The notes below the pieces were generated by a model. That model saw only the letters and a program-made list of their open reading frames with translations. It ran no database searches and was not told the DNA's origin. DNA of 64,000 nt, from the NCBI GenBank assembly GCA_014896255.1, contig JADBKT010000020.1, positions 1-64,000 of the forward strand. The letters run 5' to 3'. The translations under genes were made by a program, and so were the position numbers. The stretch is from Hydrogenibacillus sp. GTDB taxonomy: Bacteria; Bacillota; Bacilli; Thermicanales; DSM-22653. Shown piece after piece: positions 52,149 to 62,695 of this stretch; position 1 is the first letter of the stretch; the number at the start of each line of letters is the position of its first letter.

Positions 52149-52771
52149 ACGGACGTCGTTCGCTCGTTTTGGGCATCGTCGGGCTCATCGTGTTGTTGGC
52201 GGCGGGCGTTTTCGGTTTCCGGTACTGGAGCGATCATCAGACGTATGTGACGACGGACAACGCCCAGGTCAAAGGAAAGCCCATCGCCATAAGCGCCCCG
52301 GTCACCGGGCGTTTGGCGGAATGGACGGCGCGCACCGGCGAAACGTATGACGCCGGAGAAGTGATCGGGAAGGTCGAAGCGGTGCCGATCGTCATGCCGA
52401 AAAAGGCGACCATCGTCTCCGTCTCGGCCGTGCCGGGGACGTTTGTCGCGCCGGGCGTGCCGCTCGCGGAAGCGTTCGATCTGGACCAGCTGTGGGTGGA
52501 GGCGATGGTCAAAGAGACCGATCTTCAGGCGATCAAGGTCGGACAGGACGTCGAAGTGACGATCGATGCGTATCCGGACACGTTGCTCAGCGGGCGGGTG
52601 GAGGAGATCGGCCTGTATACGGCGGATACGTTTTCGCTCCTCCCGAGCGCGAATACGACCGGCAATTACACGAAAGTGGCGAAGGTCGTGCCGGTGAAGA
52701 TCGTTTTGGACGGCGGTCAAGGGCTTCGGTTGATCCCCGGGCTGAGCGCCACGGTACGCATCCATCGATGA
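52145..52771 (+). CDS. HlyD/EmrA-family membrane fusion protein
   Basis: A 208-residue protein with one N-terminal membrane helix (about residues 6-25), then VTTDNAQVKGKPIAISAPVT and GRLAEWTARTGETYDAGEVI, a biotinyl-lipoyl-like half, and a beta-barrel region (LWVEAMVKETDLQAIKVGQD). It is much shorter than Gram-negative EmrA because the long coiled coil is absent, as usual in Gram-positive bacteria. It works with the MFS pump encoded 50 bases downstream. Confidence 0.9.
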   Translation: MNGRRSLVLGIVGLIVLLAAGVFGFRYWSDHQTYVTTDNAQVKGKPIAISAPVTGRLAEWTARTGETYDAGEVIGKVEAVPIVMPKKATIVSVSAVPGTFVAPGVPLAEAFDLDQLWVEAMVKETDLQAIKVGQDVEVTIDAYPDTLLSGRVEEIGLYTADTFSLLPSANTTGNYTKVAKVVPVKIVLDGGQGLRLIPGLSATVRIHR

Positions 52772-52821
52772 CGGACTTAGGCGATGACGACGCTCAATAC
52801 CGGGACGGGGGGTGAGCGCAT

Positions 52822-54372
52822 ATGGACACATCGAAGGGCGCGGTCGGGCGAAGCGGCGGCGGAAACCAGGTCAGTGCGGTTCGGACGATGGCCGTTTTTC
52901 TGCTCGGTTCCTTCGTGGCCATTTTGAATCAGACGTTGATGAACGTCGCGCTGCCGCACATGATGAACGATCTCGGCGTCGATGCGGCGACGATCCAGTG
53001 GTTGATCACCGGTTATATGCTCATCAACGGGGTGCTCGTGCCGATCAGCGCCTACCTCGTGCTCACCTTTTCGACGAAGCGACTTTACCTGTTCGCCATG
53101 GGCGCCTTCACGCTCGGGTCCGTCGTCAGCGGCATGGCCCACACGTTCCCCGTCCTGCTTGCCGGCCGGCTCATTCAGGCGGTCGGCGCGGGGATCATCA
53201 TGCCGCTGATGATGAATGTGTTTTTGACGATCTTTCCGCCGGCATCCCGCGGCAAGGCCATGGGGATTATGGGGCTGGTGATGATTTTCGCCCCGGCGGT
53301 CGGCCCGACGCTGTCGGGATGGATTGTCGAGCATTACAGCTGGCGCCTGTTGTTTGGCCTGTCGATCCCGTTTGCCGCGCTGTCGCTCCTCTTGGCGCAG
53401 TTTTGGCTGACCGACGTCATCGAGCGAACGCGCCCGAAGCTCGATCTTTTGGGCGCGCTGTTTTCCTTCGTCGGCTTCGGCAGCCTGTTGTACGGTTTGG
53501 GCCGGGCGGGAAGTCTCGGCTGGTCGAACGGTGAAGTCGTCGGCACCATCGCCCTGGGCTTGATCTTTCTGGTCGCCTTTGTCATCCGCGAGCTTTCGGC
53601 GGATCAGCCGATTTTGGAGCTCCGCGTGTTTCGGTATGACATCTTTGCGGTGACGAGCCTGGTGAGCGCGCTGATGACGATGGCCATGTTTGCGGCCATG
53701 GTGCTTTTGCCCATCTACCTGCAAAACATCCGCGGTTTTACGCCGGTCCAGGCGGGGCTCCTCCTTCTGCCGGGGGCGCTCATCATGGGTTTCATGTCGC
53801 CGATCGCCGGGGCGTTGTTCGACCGGATCGGCGCCCGCCCGCTCACCATCATCGGGCTGTTGATCACGCTGTTTACGACATGGGAATTTACGAAGCTGAC
53901 CGACACCACCGGTTATGGGCATATCTTGATGCTCTACAGCGTGCGCAGCTTCGGCATGTCGCTCATGATGATGACGGTGATGACCGAAGGGTTGAACCAG
54001 CTGCCGCCGTCGTTGAACAGCCACGGTACGGCGGTGGCCAACACCGTGAGGCAAGTGGCCGGTTCGCTCGGTACGGCGCTTTTGGTGACGGTGATGACCG
54101 ATCGGGCGGCGCTTCACGCGGAGGCGATGCGCACGGCGATGAGCACCGCCGATCCGGGATGGTTTACGGCATACCAATCGGCTAAGGCGGCGCTCGCGGC
54201 GGAGACCGGCTTGCCCGGCGAGGCCGCCGATCAGGCGATGCGACTTTTGCTCTATGGCGCCGTGCAAAAGCAGGCCATCATCGGCGGTACGAACGACGCT
54301 TTCGTCTGGGCCACGGTGCTCACCGTTCTCGCCCTCATCGCAAGCTTCTTCATCCGCCGCGCCAGGACGTAG
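52822..54372 (+). CDS. DHA2-family MFS drug efflux transporter (EmrB/QacA type)
   Basis: A 516-residue, 14-helix transporter. Motifs include LNQTLMNVALPHMMNDLGVD in helix 1, WLITGYMLINGVLVPISAYL, RLIQAVGAGIIMPLMMNVFL and motif C-like IFAPAVGPTLSGWIV. This is the DHA2 group exporting cationic or hydrophobic drugs with proton antiport. Third gene of the MarR operon. Confidence 0.93.
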   Translation: MDTSKGAVGRSGGGNQVSAVRTMAVFLLGSFVAILNQTLMNVALPHMMNDLGVDAATIQWLITGYMLINGVLVPISAYLVLTFSTKRLYLFAMGAFTLGSVVSGMAHTFPVLLAGRLIQAVGAGIIMPLMMNVFLTIFPPASRGKAMGIMGLVMIFAPAVGPTLSGWIVEHYSWRLLFGLSIPFAALSLLLAQFWLTDVIERTRPKLDLLGALFSFVGFGSLLYGLGRAGSLGWSNGEVVGTIALGLIFLVAFVIRELSADQPILELRVFRYDIFAVTSLVSALMTMAMFAAMVLLPIYLQNIRGFTPVQAGLLLLPGALIMGFMSPIAGALFDRIGARPLTIIGLLITLFTTWEFTKLTDTTGYGHILMLYSVRSFGMSLMMMTVMTEGLNQLPPSLNSHGTAVANTVRQVAGSLGTALLVTVMTDRAALHAEAMRTAMSTADPGWFTAYQSAKAALAAETGLPGEAADQAMRLLLYGAVQKQAIIGGTNDAFVWATVLTVLALIASFFIRRART

Positions 54373-54530
54373 TGCGCCCTGGCGCTTATATGTTTTTTCC
54401 GCTCCGGGTTCGGAAGAACAAGCGGTTGAGGCCGCAAAATTAATATGCGAAATTTTATTTCATATCGCCGCGCTTGCAAATGGCGCCGCGGCATATTAGT
54501 ATATACCATATACGAAGAAGCGATATATCG

Positions 54531-54541
54531 TATGTCATATT
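54531..54541 (+). promoter_or_regulatory. CcpN-type operator upstream of ccpN
   Basis: TATGTCATATT fits the CcpN consensus TRTGHYATAYW, as I recall it, at every position, 12 bases before the ccpN start. A second near-match (TATGGTATATA on the minus strand) lies at 54501-54511. The whole stretch 54435-54545 is AT-rich and holds the promoter. Confidence 0.6.
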
Positions 54542-54553
54542 GGGCGAATCGAG

Positions 54554-55201
54554 GTGATCGATATCGAGCTGACGCCTCGCCAAAAGCGCATCATCGCCAT
54601 CGTCAAAGAGAAAGGGCCGATCACCGGCGAGCAGATCGCCGAACTTTTAGGGCTCACGCGGGCCACAATTCGTCCCGACCTCTCGATTTTGACCATGTCC
54701 GGGTATCTCGAGGCGCGCCCGCGCGTCGGCTATTTTTACGCCGGACACGACAACCGATCGCTGTGGCTGGAGCGCCTCCGGGATCTGAAAGTCAAGGCGT
54801 ATCATGCGCCGCCGATCGTCGTCCTGGAGGAGCAAAGCGTCTATGAAGCGATCGTCAAGCTCTTTCTGGAAGATGTCGGCACGCTGTATGTCCTCGGCAA
54901 AGACCGTCTGCTCGCCGGCGTCGTCTCGCGCAAGGACCTGCTCCGAGCGGCGATCGGGCGGCAAAACCTCGAAGAGGTGCCGGTGGGGATGATCATGACG
55001 CGCATGCCGAACATCGTCACCGTGACGCCGGAAGAGTCGGTCTACGACGCGGCGACGAAGCTCATCGAATACCAGGTCGACTCGCTCCCGGTCGTCGTGC
55101 CCAAAGGAGAAGGCCGATACGCCTTGGAAGTCGTCGGGCGTTTTACGAAGACGACGGTGACGCGGGTGTTCGTCGCGCTCGGTCGCGAAGCGCCGGTGTA
55201 G
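54554..55201 (+). CDS. ccpN: Transcriptional regulator CcpN (HTH plus CBS domains)
   Basis: A 215-residue protein: winged HTH (LTPRQKRIIAIVKEKGPITG, LLGLTRATIRPDLSILTMSG, ARPRVGYFY) then two CBS domains (about residues 80-205). Sequence and domain order match CcpN (YqzB), which represses gluconeogenic genes gapB and pckA during glycolysis in Bacillus. GTG 54554 gives MIDIELTPRQ, aligned with the family start. The ppsR gene follows directly, as in B. subtilis. Confidence 0.94.
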   Translation: MIDIELTPRQKRIIAIVKEKGPITGEQIAELLGLTRATIRPDLSILTMSGYLEARPRVGYFYAGHDNRSLWLERLRDLKVKAYHAPPIVVLEEQSVYEAIVKLFLEDVGTLYVLGKDRLLAGVVSRKDLLRAAIGRQNLEEVPVGMIMTRMPNIVTVTPEESVYDAATKLIEYQVDSLPVVVPKGEGRYALEVVGRFTKTTVTRVFVALGREAPV

Positions 55202-55212
55202 GGAGGTTGGCC

Positions 55213-56037
55213 ATGACGGCAGGGGCTCAGAAGGTCTACGTCTATGTCTTGTCCGACTCGCTCGGCGAGACGGCGGAGTACGTCGTGCGGGCGGCGGTCA
55301 GCCAGTTCGATTATGAAGCGATCGACATCCGCCGCATCCCGTTCGTCGACGACGTCTCGACCATCGACGAAGTGCTCGCTTCGGCCAAGGAAAACGAGGC
55401 GCTCATCATCTACACGCTGGTCGTCCCGGAACTCGTCGCCCATCTGCGGCGCGAATGCGAGCGGCTCGGGCTTACGGCGATCGATCTCATGACGCCGCTT
55501 TTGGAATCGATCGGTGCGCGCCTCGGGCAGGCGCCCAAATACAAGCCGGGGCTCGTGCACAAGCTGGATGAAGATTACTTCAAGCGCGTCGAGGCGATCG
55601 AGTTCGCCGTGAAATACGACGACGGCAAAGATCCGCGAGGCATCCTCCGCGCCGACATCGTTCTCGTCGGCGTATCCCGTACGTCGAAGACGCCGCTTTC
55701 CATGTATCTCGCCCACCGGCGGATGAAAGTGGCCAATGTGCCGCTCGTGCCGGAGGTGACGCCGCCGAAAGAGCTGTTTCAGATTTCGGCGAACAAGATC
55801 GTGGGGCTTTCGATCGATCCGGAGGTGCTGCACCATATCCGCACCGAACGGCTGAAGTCGCTCGGGCTCGGGCTCTCGGCGAGCTATGCCAGCCTGGAGC
55901 GCATCCTGGAGGAGCTGGAGTATGCCGAGAACCTGATGAAACGGCTCGGCTGCCCGGTGATCAACGTGACCAACAAGGCGGTGGAGGAGACCGCAGGGAT
56001 CATCTTACAGATGATCAAAGGGGGACGCATCCGATGA
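55213..56037 (+). CDS. Pyruvate, phosphate dikinase regulatory protein (kinase/pyrophosphorylase)
   Basis: A 274-residue DUF299 protein: VYVYVLSDSLGETAEYVVRA, a central KYDDGKDPRGILRADIVLVG and the P-loop-like GVSRTSKTPLSMYLAHRRMK near residue 152. It uses ADP to inactivate PPDK by threonine phosphorylation and phosphate to reactivate it. Start ATG 55213 has GGGAGG at 55201. The gene overlaps ppdK by four bases, which fixes the substrate as PPDK. It corresponds to yqfL. Confidence 0.95.
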   Translation: MTAGAQKVYVYVLSDSLGETAEYVVRAAVSQFDYEAIDIRRIPFVDDVSTIDEVLASAKENEALIIYTLVVPELVAHLRRECERLGLTAIDLMTPLLESIGARLGQAPKYKPGLVHKLDEDYFKRVEAIEFAVKYDDGKDPRGILRADIVLVGVSRTSKTPLSMYLAHRRMKVANVPLVPEVTPPKELFQISANKIVGLSIDPEVLHHIRTERLKSLGLGLSASYASLERILEELEYAENLMKRLGCPVINVTNKAVEETAGIILQMIKGGRIR

Positions 56038-58700
56038 AGTACGTCTATCATTTTCACGAGGGCGACCGGACGATGAAGGCGCTCCTCGGCGGGAAGGGCG
56101 CGAACCTGGCGGAGATGACCCGCGCCGGGCTGCCGGTGCCGCCGGGATTTACGATCACGACCGAAGCGTGCAAGGCGTACTATGCGGAAGGGCGCACGCT
56201 GCCCGAGGCGCTCGTGGCTGAAGTCGACGAAGCGGTGCGCGCGCTGGAAGCAAAGACAAAGAAGCGCTTCGGCGATCCCGAACGTCCGCTCCTCGTCTCC
56301 GTGCGCAGCGGGGCGGCGATCTCCATGCCGGGAATGATGGATACGATCTTAAACCTCGGCATAAACGACGCCGTGGCGGAGGGCCTTTCGCGCCTCACGG
56401 GCGATGCGCGCTTCGCCTACGACGCTTACCGGCGGTTCATCCAGATGTTCGGCGACGTCGTCCTGGGCATCGACCACTACCGCTTCGAAGCGGTGATCGA
56501 GGCGCGGAAGAAGGCGCGCGGCGTCCAGGCCGATCCTGAGCTTTCGGCGGACGATTGGCGGGCGGTCATCGCCGAGTTTCTCTCCGTCATCGAAAAGGAG
56601 ACGAGGCGGCCGTTTCCGACCGACCCGCGCGAGCAGCTCTACCTCGCCGTGCGCGCGGTGTTCGATTCGTGGAACAACCAGCGGGCGATCGTCTACCGCA
56701 AGATTCATAAAATCCCCGACGACCTCGGCACGGCGGTCAATGTCCAGTCGATGGTCTTCGGCAACATGGGCGAGACGTCCGGCACCGGAGTGGCCTTTAC
56801 GCGCAACCCGTCGACGGGGGAAAATGCGCTGTACGGCGAATTTCTTTTGAACGCCCAGGGGGAAGACGTCGTCGCCGGCATCCGCACCCCGCAGCCGATC
56901 GCCCGGCTCAAAGACATCATGCCCGAGGTGTACGCCGAGTTTGAAGCGATCGCCCGCCGCCTCGAGGCGCACTACCGCGACATGCAGGACATCGAATGGA
57001 CGATCGAACGCGGGAAGCTCTACCTCCTGCAGACGCGCAGCGGCAAGCGCACGGCGCAGGCGGCCGTGCGGATCGCCGTCGATATGGTGCGCGAGGGGCT
57101 GATCGACGAGCGCGAAGCGGTGCTGCGCGTCTCGCCGGAGATGCTCGATCAGCTTCTGCACCGCCGGATCGATCCGGCGGCGGAGCTGGACGTCTTGGCG
57201 AAGGGGCTTTCGGCCTCGCCCGGCGCGGCGACGGGGAGGGTCGTCTTCGACGCCGACGAGGCGGAAGCGCGCGGGAAGCGCGGGGAGGCGGTCATCCTCG
57301 TGCGGCCGGAGACGACGCCGGACGACATCCACGGCATCGCCCTGGCCCAGGGGGTGATCACGAGCCGCGGCGGGATGACGAGCCACGCCGCGGTCGTCGC
57401 CCGCGGGATGGGGAAGCCGGCGATCGTCGGCGCGGAGGCGATCAAGATCGATCTCGAGCGGGAATGCTTTTCGGTCGGCGACGCCGTCGTCCGAAAAGGC
57501 GACGTCCTTTCCATGGACGGCGCGTCGGGGCTGATCCTCCGCGGCGCGGTGCCGCTCGTCGAGCCGGAGCCGGATGAGGCCTTCCGGACGCTCCTCGGCT
57601 GGGCCGATGCGATCCGCCGCTTGGACGTCCGGGCCAACGCCGACACGCCGGAAGACGCCGCGCGGGCGCGGGCGTTCGGCGCGCAGGGGATCGGCCTCTG
57701 CCGTACGGAACACATGTTCATGGCGGCTGAGCGGCTGCCCGTCGTGCGCGAGATGATCTTGGCCCAGTCGCCCGAGGAACGCGCCGCGGCGCTCGAACGG
57801 CTGCGCCCGATGCAGGAAGAAGATTTCTACGGCATTTTCAAGGCGATGGCGCCGCATCCGGTGACCATCCGCCTGCTCGATCCGCCGCTGCACGAGTTTT
57901 TGCCGAACTACGAGGAACTCCTCCTCGACGTCGACCGCCTGTCGCGCGATCCGTCGGCCGACCCGACGGCGCTCGAGGCGAAGCGCGAGCTTTTGAAAAA
58001 GGTGCGCGCCCTTAAAGAGGAAAATCCGATGCTGGGTCTCCGCGGTTGCCGCCTCGGCCTTCTCTATCCGGAGATTTACGCCATGCAGGCGGAGGCGATC
58101 TTCCGCGCCGCCTTCCGCTTGCAGCGGGAAGGGGCGGCGGCGAAAGTGGAGATCATGATTCCGCTCGTCGGCCATGTGAACGAGCTGAAAGCGATGCGCG
58201 CGGTCGTCGACGGCGTCTACCGCCGCGTGGCGGACGACTTCGGCGCGGAGCTCGAGTACGCCGTGGGGACGATGATCGAAGTGCCGCGCGCCGCGCTCAC
58301 CGCCGACGAGATCGCCGAGGTCGCCGACTTCTTTTCCTTCGGCACGAACGACCTCACGCAGACGACGTTCGGCTACAGCCGTGACGATGCGGAAGGGAAG
58401 TTCCTCCACCACTACATCGAACACAAAATCTTGTCCGATAATCCGTTTGCCGTCCTCGACGCCGCCGGCGTCGGCAAGCTCGTCGAGATGGGCACACGCC
58501 TCGGTCGGCAGGCGAACGCGAAGCTCAAGGTCGGCGTCTGCGGCGAACACGGCGGCGAGGCGCAGTCGATCGCCTTTTTCCACTCGGCGGGTCTCGATTA
58601 TGTGAGCGCCTCTCCGTATCGCGTTCCGCTGGCCCGCCTGGCGGCGGCGCAGGCAGCGGCAAAGACGCGAGAAGCCGAAGCGCCGGCGCAAATCATATAA
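56034..58700 (+). CDS. ppdK: Pyruvate, phosphate dikinase
   Basis: Interconverts pyruvate, ATP and Pi with PEP, AMP and PPi. The 888-residue protein has the ATP-grasp domain (KALLGGKGANLAEMTRAGLP, SVRSGAAISMPGMMDTILNL), the phosphohistidine domain with GGMTSHAAVVARGMGKPA (H451, with T449 the expected regulatory threonine), and the PEP-binding barrel (GIGLCRTEHMF, FFSFGTNDLTQTTFGYSRDD, VCGEHGG). Overlaps ppsR. Together they allow reversible glycolysis or pyruvate-to-PEP conversion. Confidence 0.98.
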   Translation: MKYVYHFHEGDRTMKALLGGKGANLAEMTRAGLPVPPGFTITTEACKAYYAEGRTLPEALVAEVDEAVRALEAKTKKRFGDPERPLLVSVRSGAAISMPGMMDTILNLGINDAVAEGLSRLTGDARFAYDAYRRFIQMFGDVVLGIDHYRFEAVIEARKKARGVQADPELSADDWRAVIAEFLSVIEKETRRPFPTDPREQLYLAVRAVFDSWNNQRAIVYRKIHKIPDDLGTAVNVQSMVFGNMGETSGTGVAFTRNPSTGENALYGEFLLNAQGEDVVAGIRTPQPIARLKDIMPEVYAEFEAIARRLEAHYRDMQDIEWTIERGKLYLLQTRSGKRTAQAAVRIAVDMVREGLIDEREAVLRVSPEMLDQLLHRRIDPAAELDVLAKGLSASPGAATGRVVFDADEAEARGKRGEAVILVRPETTPDDIHGIALAQGVITSRGGMTSHAAVVARGMGKPAIVGAEAIKIDLERECFSVGDAVVRKGDVLSMDGASGLILRGAVPLVEPEPDEAFRTLLGWADAIRRLDVRANADTPEDAARARAFGAQGIGLCRTEHMFMAAERLPVVREMILAQSPEERAAALERLRPMQEEDFYGIFKAMAPHPVTIRLLDPPLHEFLPNYEELLLDVDRLSRDPSADPTALEAKRELLKKVRALKEENPMLGLRGCRLGLLYPEIYAMQAEAIFRAAFRLQREGAAAKVEIMIPLVGHVNELKAMRAVVDGVYRRVADDFGAELEYAVGTMIEVPRAALTADEIAEVADFFSFGTNDLTQTTFGYSRDDAEGKFLHHYIEHKILSDNPFAVLDAAGVGKLVEMGTRLGRQANAKLKVGVCGEHGGEAQSIAFFHSAGLDYVSASPYRVPLARLAAAQAAAKTREAEAPAQII

Positions 58701-58742
58701 TCACCACGAATCACAACCGTATCGAAGGCGCCTCCTTGATCG

Positions 58743-58774
58743 CCCCCCTACCGCACGTCGGGAGGGGGGTTCTT
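58743..58774 (+). terminator. Probable terminator after ppdK
   Basis: CCCCCCT (58743-58749) pairs with AGGGGGG (58763-58769), followed by TTCTT. The U-tract is imperfect. Confidence 0.6.
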
Positions 58775-58836
58775 AACGGTTGTCGAATGCCGTCATGCGA
58801 GTCGAAATAATGAATATTTAATTTCCCGCGGATGGT

Positions 58837-58865
58837 TTGCAGGAAAACGGGCGTCTTTGTAGAAT
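58837..58865 (+). promoter_or_regulatory. SigA-type promoter of dnaG-sigA
   Basis: TTGCAG (58837-58842) and TAGAAT (58860-58865) are separated by 17 bases, 35 bases before dnaG. Confidence 0.65.
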
Positions 58866-58900
58866 AGTATTCATTCGTAGGCACCGAGGAGGGGTGGCCG

Positions 58901-60712
58901 ATGCCGCGCATTCCGGACGAATTCGTTGAACAGGTGCGGGCGGCGTCGGATATTGTCGACGTGATCGGTGAGTACGTCCCGCTCCGAAGACGGGGAAAGA
59001 CGTACATGGGGCTGTGCCCCTTTCACCCCGATCGCACGCCGTCGATGTCCGTCGTTCCGGATCGGCAATTCTTCCACTGTTTTGGGTGTCATGTCGGCGG
59101 TGACGTCTTCCGCTTCATCATGGAGATCGAGGGGCTTTCGTATGTCGAAGCGATTAAATTGCTCGCCGATCGAGCAGGAATTCCGCTCCCCGATCGCGAA
59201 CTTGATGATGAAACGGAAAGGCGCAAAAACCGTCTCGCAGAAGCCCACGCCTTGGCGGCACGTTATTACCATTATGTATTAAACGCCACGCGTTATGGAG
59301 AAACTGCAAAAGAATATTTACTCCATCGGGGTATACAACCCGAGACCATCCAACGCTACGGTCTCGGCTATGCGCCGGAATCGCCGGAGGCGCTGGTCCG
59401 TTTTCTCCAAAAACGCGGCTTTGACCGGCAAACGATTGCCGATGCCGGTCTCGGCATCGAAGACGGCGGTCGGCTGCGCGATCGCTTCACGGGAAGGATC
59501 ATGATCCCGTTGGAGGATGTCCGCGGCCGGATCATCGGCTTCAGCGGGCGTCGTCTCGACGACGGGAAACCGAAGTACATGAATTCCCCGGAGACGATCC
59601 TCTTCAAAAAGAGCCGCTTTCTGTTCCATCTCGGCCGGGCGAAGCAGGCCATCCGTCGGAGCAAAGAAGCGATCCTCGTCGAAGGGCATCTCGACGCCCT
59701 GATTCTGGCACAATCCGGCGTGGAGCACGTCGTCGCGACGCAAGGCACGGCCTTTACGCCGGAGATGGCCGATCTCATCCGGCGTTATGCCGAGCGCGTC
59801 GTACTCGTTTTCGACGGCGATGAAGCCGGCCAGCGCTCGGCCGAGCGCGCTGCCCCTATTTTACTACAACGCGGGCTCAATGTAAAAGTGGCGCTGATTC
59901 CGGAGGACCTTGACCCGGACGCTTACGTCCGGCGCTACGGCGCCCAGGCGTTTACGGTAAACGTCGTCCGGTCGGCGGAGAGCTACGGCGCGTTTCGATT
60001 GGAACGCTTAAAGCGCGGTTTTGATCTCGGCGATGCCGCCGATCGGGCGCGCTATCTGGAAGCCGCCGCGCGGGTCATCGCCGAGCTCGACAGCCCCTTT
60101 GAGCGGGAGCAGCATATCGCCGAGCTGGCGAAGGCGTTTGCGGTGCCCAAGGATCTCTTCGTCGAAGCCGTTCGGCGGGCCATGGAAGCCGCGGCGCGAA
60201 AAACGAGCGCGCCGCCGTATACGCTCTCCTCGGAGCGCATACATTCGAGTGATGCCGCCGGTCGACGGAGATCCGCCGTTGAGGCGGCCGAGGCGCGTCT
60301 CCTGCAAGAAATGCTGAAGCGGCCGGAGCGCATCCCGGACATCTTGGAGGCCGTCGGCGGGGCGTTCATCTCCCCTGAAGCGACAGCCATCGCCGCCGAG
60401 CTGTACGCGCTTCATTATGAAGGGGCCGGTTCCGCGGAGATCGTCCCCATGTTGATGGGGCGCCTGGAAGAGGCGGCGCTCAAAGATCTCATCACGCGCC
60501 TTTTGCTTGAAGACAGCGCGCCGCTGGATGAGGCGGCGTTTCGGGATCTCGTCACCGTCGTCCGCCTCTACCCGAAGGAAGCCGAGCTGCGCGCGCTTTT
60601 GGAGACGCGCTCGTCGGCCATCGACGCCGGCGATTTTGCCCGGGCCCAGGCGATCGAAGCCAAGGTACAGGCGCTCCGAGCGGAGATCAAACGGATTCGC
60701 CGCCGAGCCTGA
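58901..60712 (+). CDS. dnaG: DNA primase
   Basis: Makes RNA primers at the replication fork. The 603-residue protein has the N-terminal zinc motif (CPFHPDRTPS from about residue 39, then CFGC), the RNA polymerase core (GLGYAPESPEALVRFLQKRG, FSGRRLDDGKPKYMNSPET), the TOPRIM domain (AILVEGHLDALIL near 256; FDGDEAGQRSAERA near 304) and a C-terminal helicase-binding region. ATG 58901 follows GAGGAGGGG. Followed by sigA as in Bacillus. Confidence 0.97.
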   Translation: MPRIPDEFVEQVRAASDIVDVIGEYVPLRRRGKTYMGLCPFHPDRTPSMSVVPDRQFFHCFGCHVGGDVFRFIMEIEGLSYVEAIKLLADRAGIPLPDRELDDETERRKNRLAEAHALAARYYHYVLNATRYGETAKEYLLHRGIQPETIQRYGLGYAPESPEALVRFLQKRGFDRQTIADAGLGIEDGGRLRDRFTGRIMIPLEDVRGRIIGFSGRRLDDGKPKYMNSPETILFKKSRFLFHLGRAKQAIRRSKEAILVEGHLDALILAQSGVEHVVATQGTAFTPEMADLIRRYAERVVLVFDGDEAGQRSAERAAPILLQRGLNVKVALIPEDLDPDAYVRRYGAQAFTVNVVRSAESYGAFRLERLKRGFDLGDAADRARYLEAAARVIAELDSPFEREQHIAELAKAFAVPKDLFVEAVRRAMEAAARKTSAPPYTLSSERIHSSDAAGRRRSAVEAAEARLLQEMLKRPERIPDILEAVGGAFISPEATAIAAELYALHYEGAGSAEIVPMLMGRLEEAALKDLITRLLLEDSAPLDEAAFRDLVTVVRLYPKEAELRALLETRSSAIDAGDFARAQAIEAKVQALRAEIKRIRRRA

Positions 60713-60847
60713 CGGCGCGGTGCGGCTTTGTGGATCGGCGGCGTCCGACGGCCGAGGATCGTCGGCCTCCGATTGATTCCGGACGAAAGGCGCGTGCGGT
60801 CGAATATGCGATCGCGTTTTCGATGCCCAGAAAGGAGGGCTTCTCAT

Positions 60848-61978
<1,131 letters not shown>

Positions 61979-62062
61979 ACGGCCGGCGTTCGGGTTTGCC
62001 GGGAGCGGGTAAGACGGCTCGTAAGCATAAAAGGAGAGTCAAGAAAGTGAGCAGGAGGACCG

Positions 62063-62674
62063 ATGGAGGGGAAGCGACGGCACACCATCGTTCAGGAGAT
62101 CGAAAGATGGCGCGAAGCTCGCCTACTGCCGGAAGCGCACGCCCTTTTTTTATTGCGCCTCTACGGGGCCGAACCGCGCAAGCGCCGCTCTTTTCTCAAG
62201 CGGTTGATCGACGTTCGGACAATCGCCCGGAGGAAAGCGTTCGCCGTGTATGTCGCGGTTTTTTTGTCCGGCTTCCTGCTCGGCGGTCTGTTCGGCCTCT
62301 TGCTCTCCGCTTTGTTCGGCTTTCGGAACGGCGTGCCGGGTTCAGGCGGTACCGCGGGGTTTGAGCGCCTCGGACAAGCCGTTCGGATGTTTGTGCTGAA
62401 CCCGTGGCCGTACGCCGCGCTGGTCGTCGGATCGGCCGCCTACAGTTTCCGGGCCCAAGCGCGCCCGAGCGGCCACGTGAGTGCGGCGATTTTTGCCTTG
62501 TCGATCTTGGGTCTCGCCTGGGCGCTGGTGCCGTACGGCTGGCTCGGCGAACGCGCGTTGTTCTTGATCGCCCTGGGCGTCTGGTTGGTCTTTTCGTGGA
62601 TTTGGAGAAAACGTTATCACTGGCTGATCGCCGCTTTGGCCGTCGTACTTGCGATCTATTGGCGCTTTCGTTAA
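62063..62674 (+). CDS. Hypothetical membrane protein
   Basis: A 203-residue protein: a helical soluble N-terminus of about 50 residues (QEIERWREARLLPEAHALFL, basic RKRRSFLKRLI), then five predicted membrane helices (about 58-80, 110-125, 138-158, 165-180, 185-200). The N-terminus ends in a motif reminiscent of a two-helix anchor, but I recognise no family. It lies where cccA is found in B. subtilis, between sigA and trmK. It has no CxxCH, so it is not a cytochrome. ATG 62063 follows GCAGGAGGACC. Confidence 0.8.
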   Translation: MEGKRRHTIVQEIERWREARLLPEAHALFLLRLYGAEPRKRRSFLKRLIDVRTIARRKAFAVYVAVFLSGFLLGGLFGLLLSALFGFRNGVPGSGGTAGFERLGQAVRMFVLNPWPYAALVVGSAAYSFRAQARPSGHVSAAIFALSILGLAWALVPYGWLGERALFLIALGVWLVFSWIWRKRYHWLIAALAVVLAIYWRFR

Positions 62675-62695
62675 CATCGACTGAAGAGGCTGAGA

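Noticed and set aside
56349-58691. 780-codon minus-strand frame over ppdK
   Set aside because: Arg/His/Asp-rich antisense shadow of a well-conserved gene; expected with G/C-ending codons.
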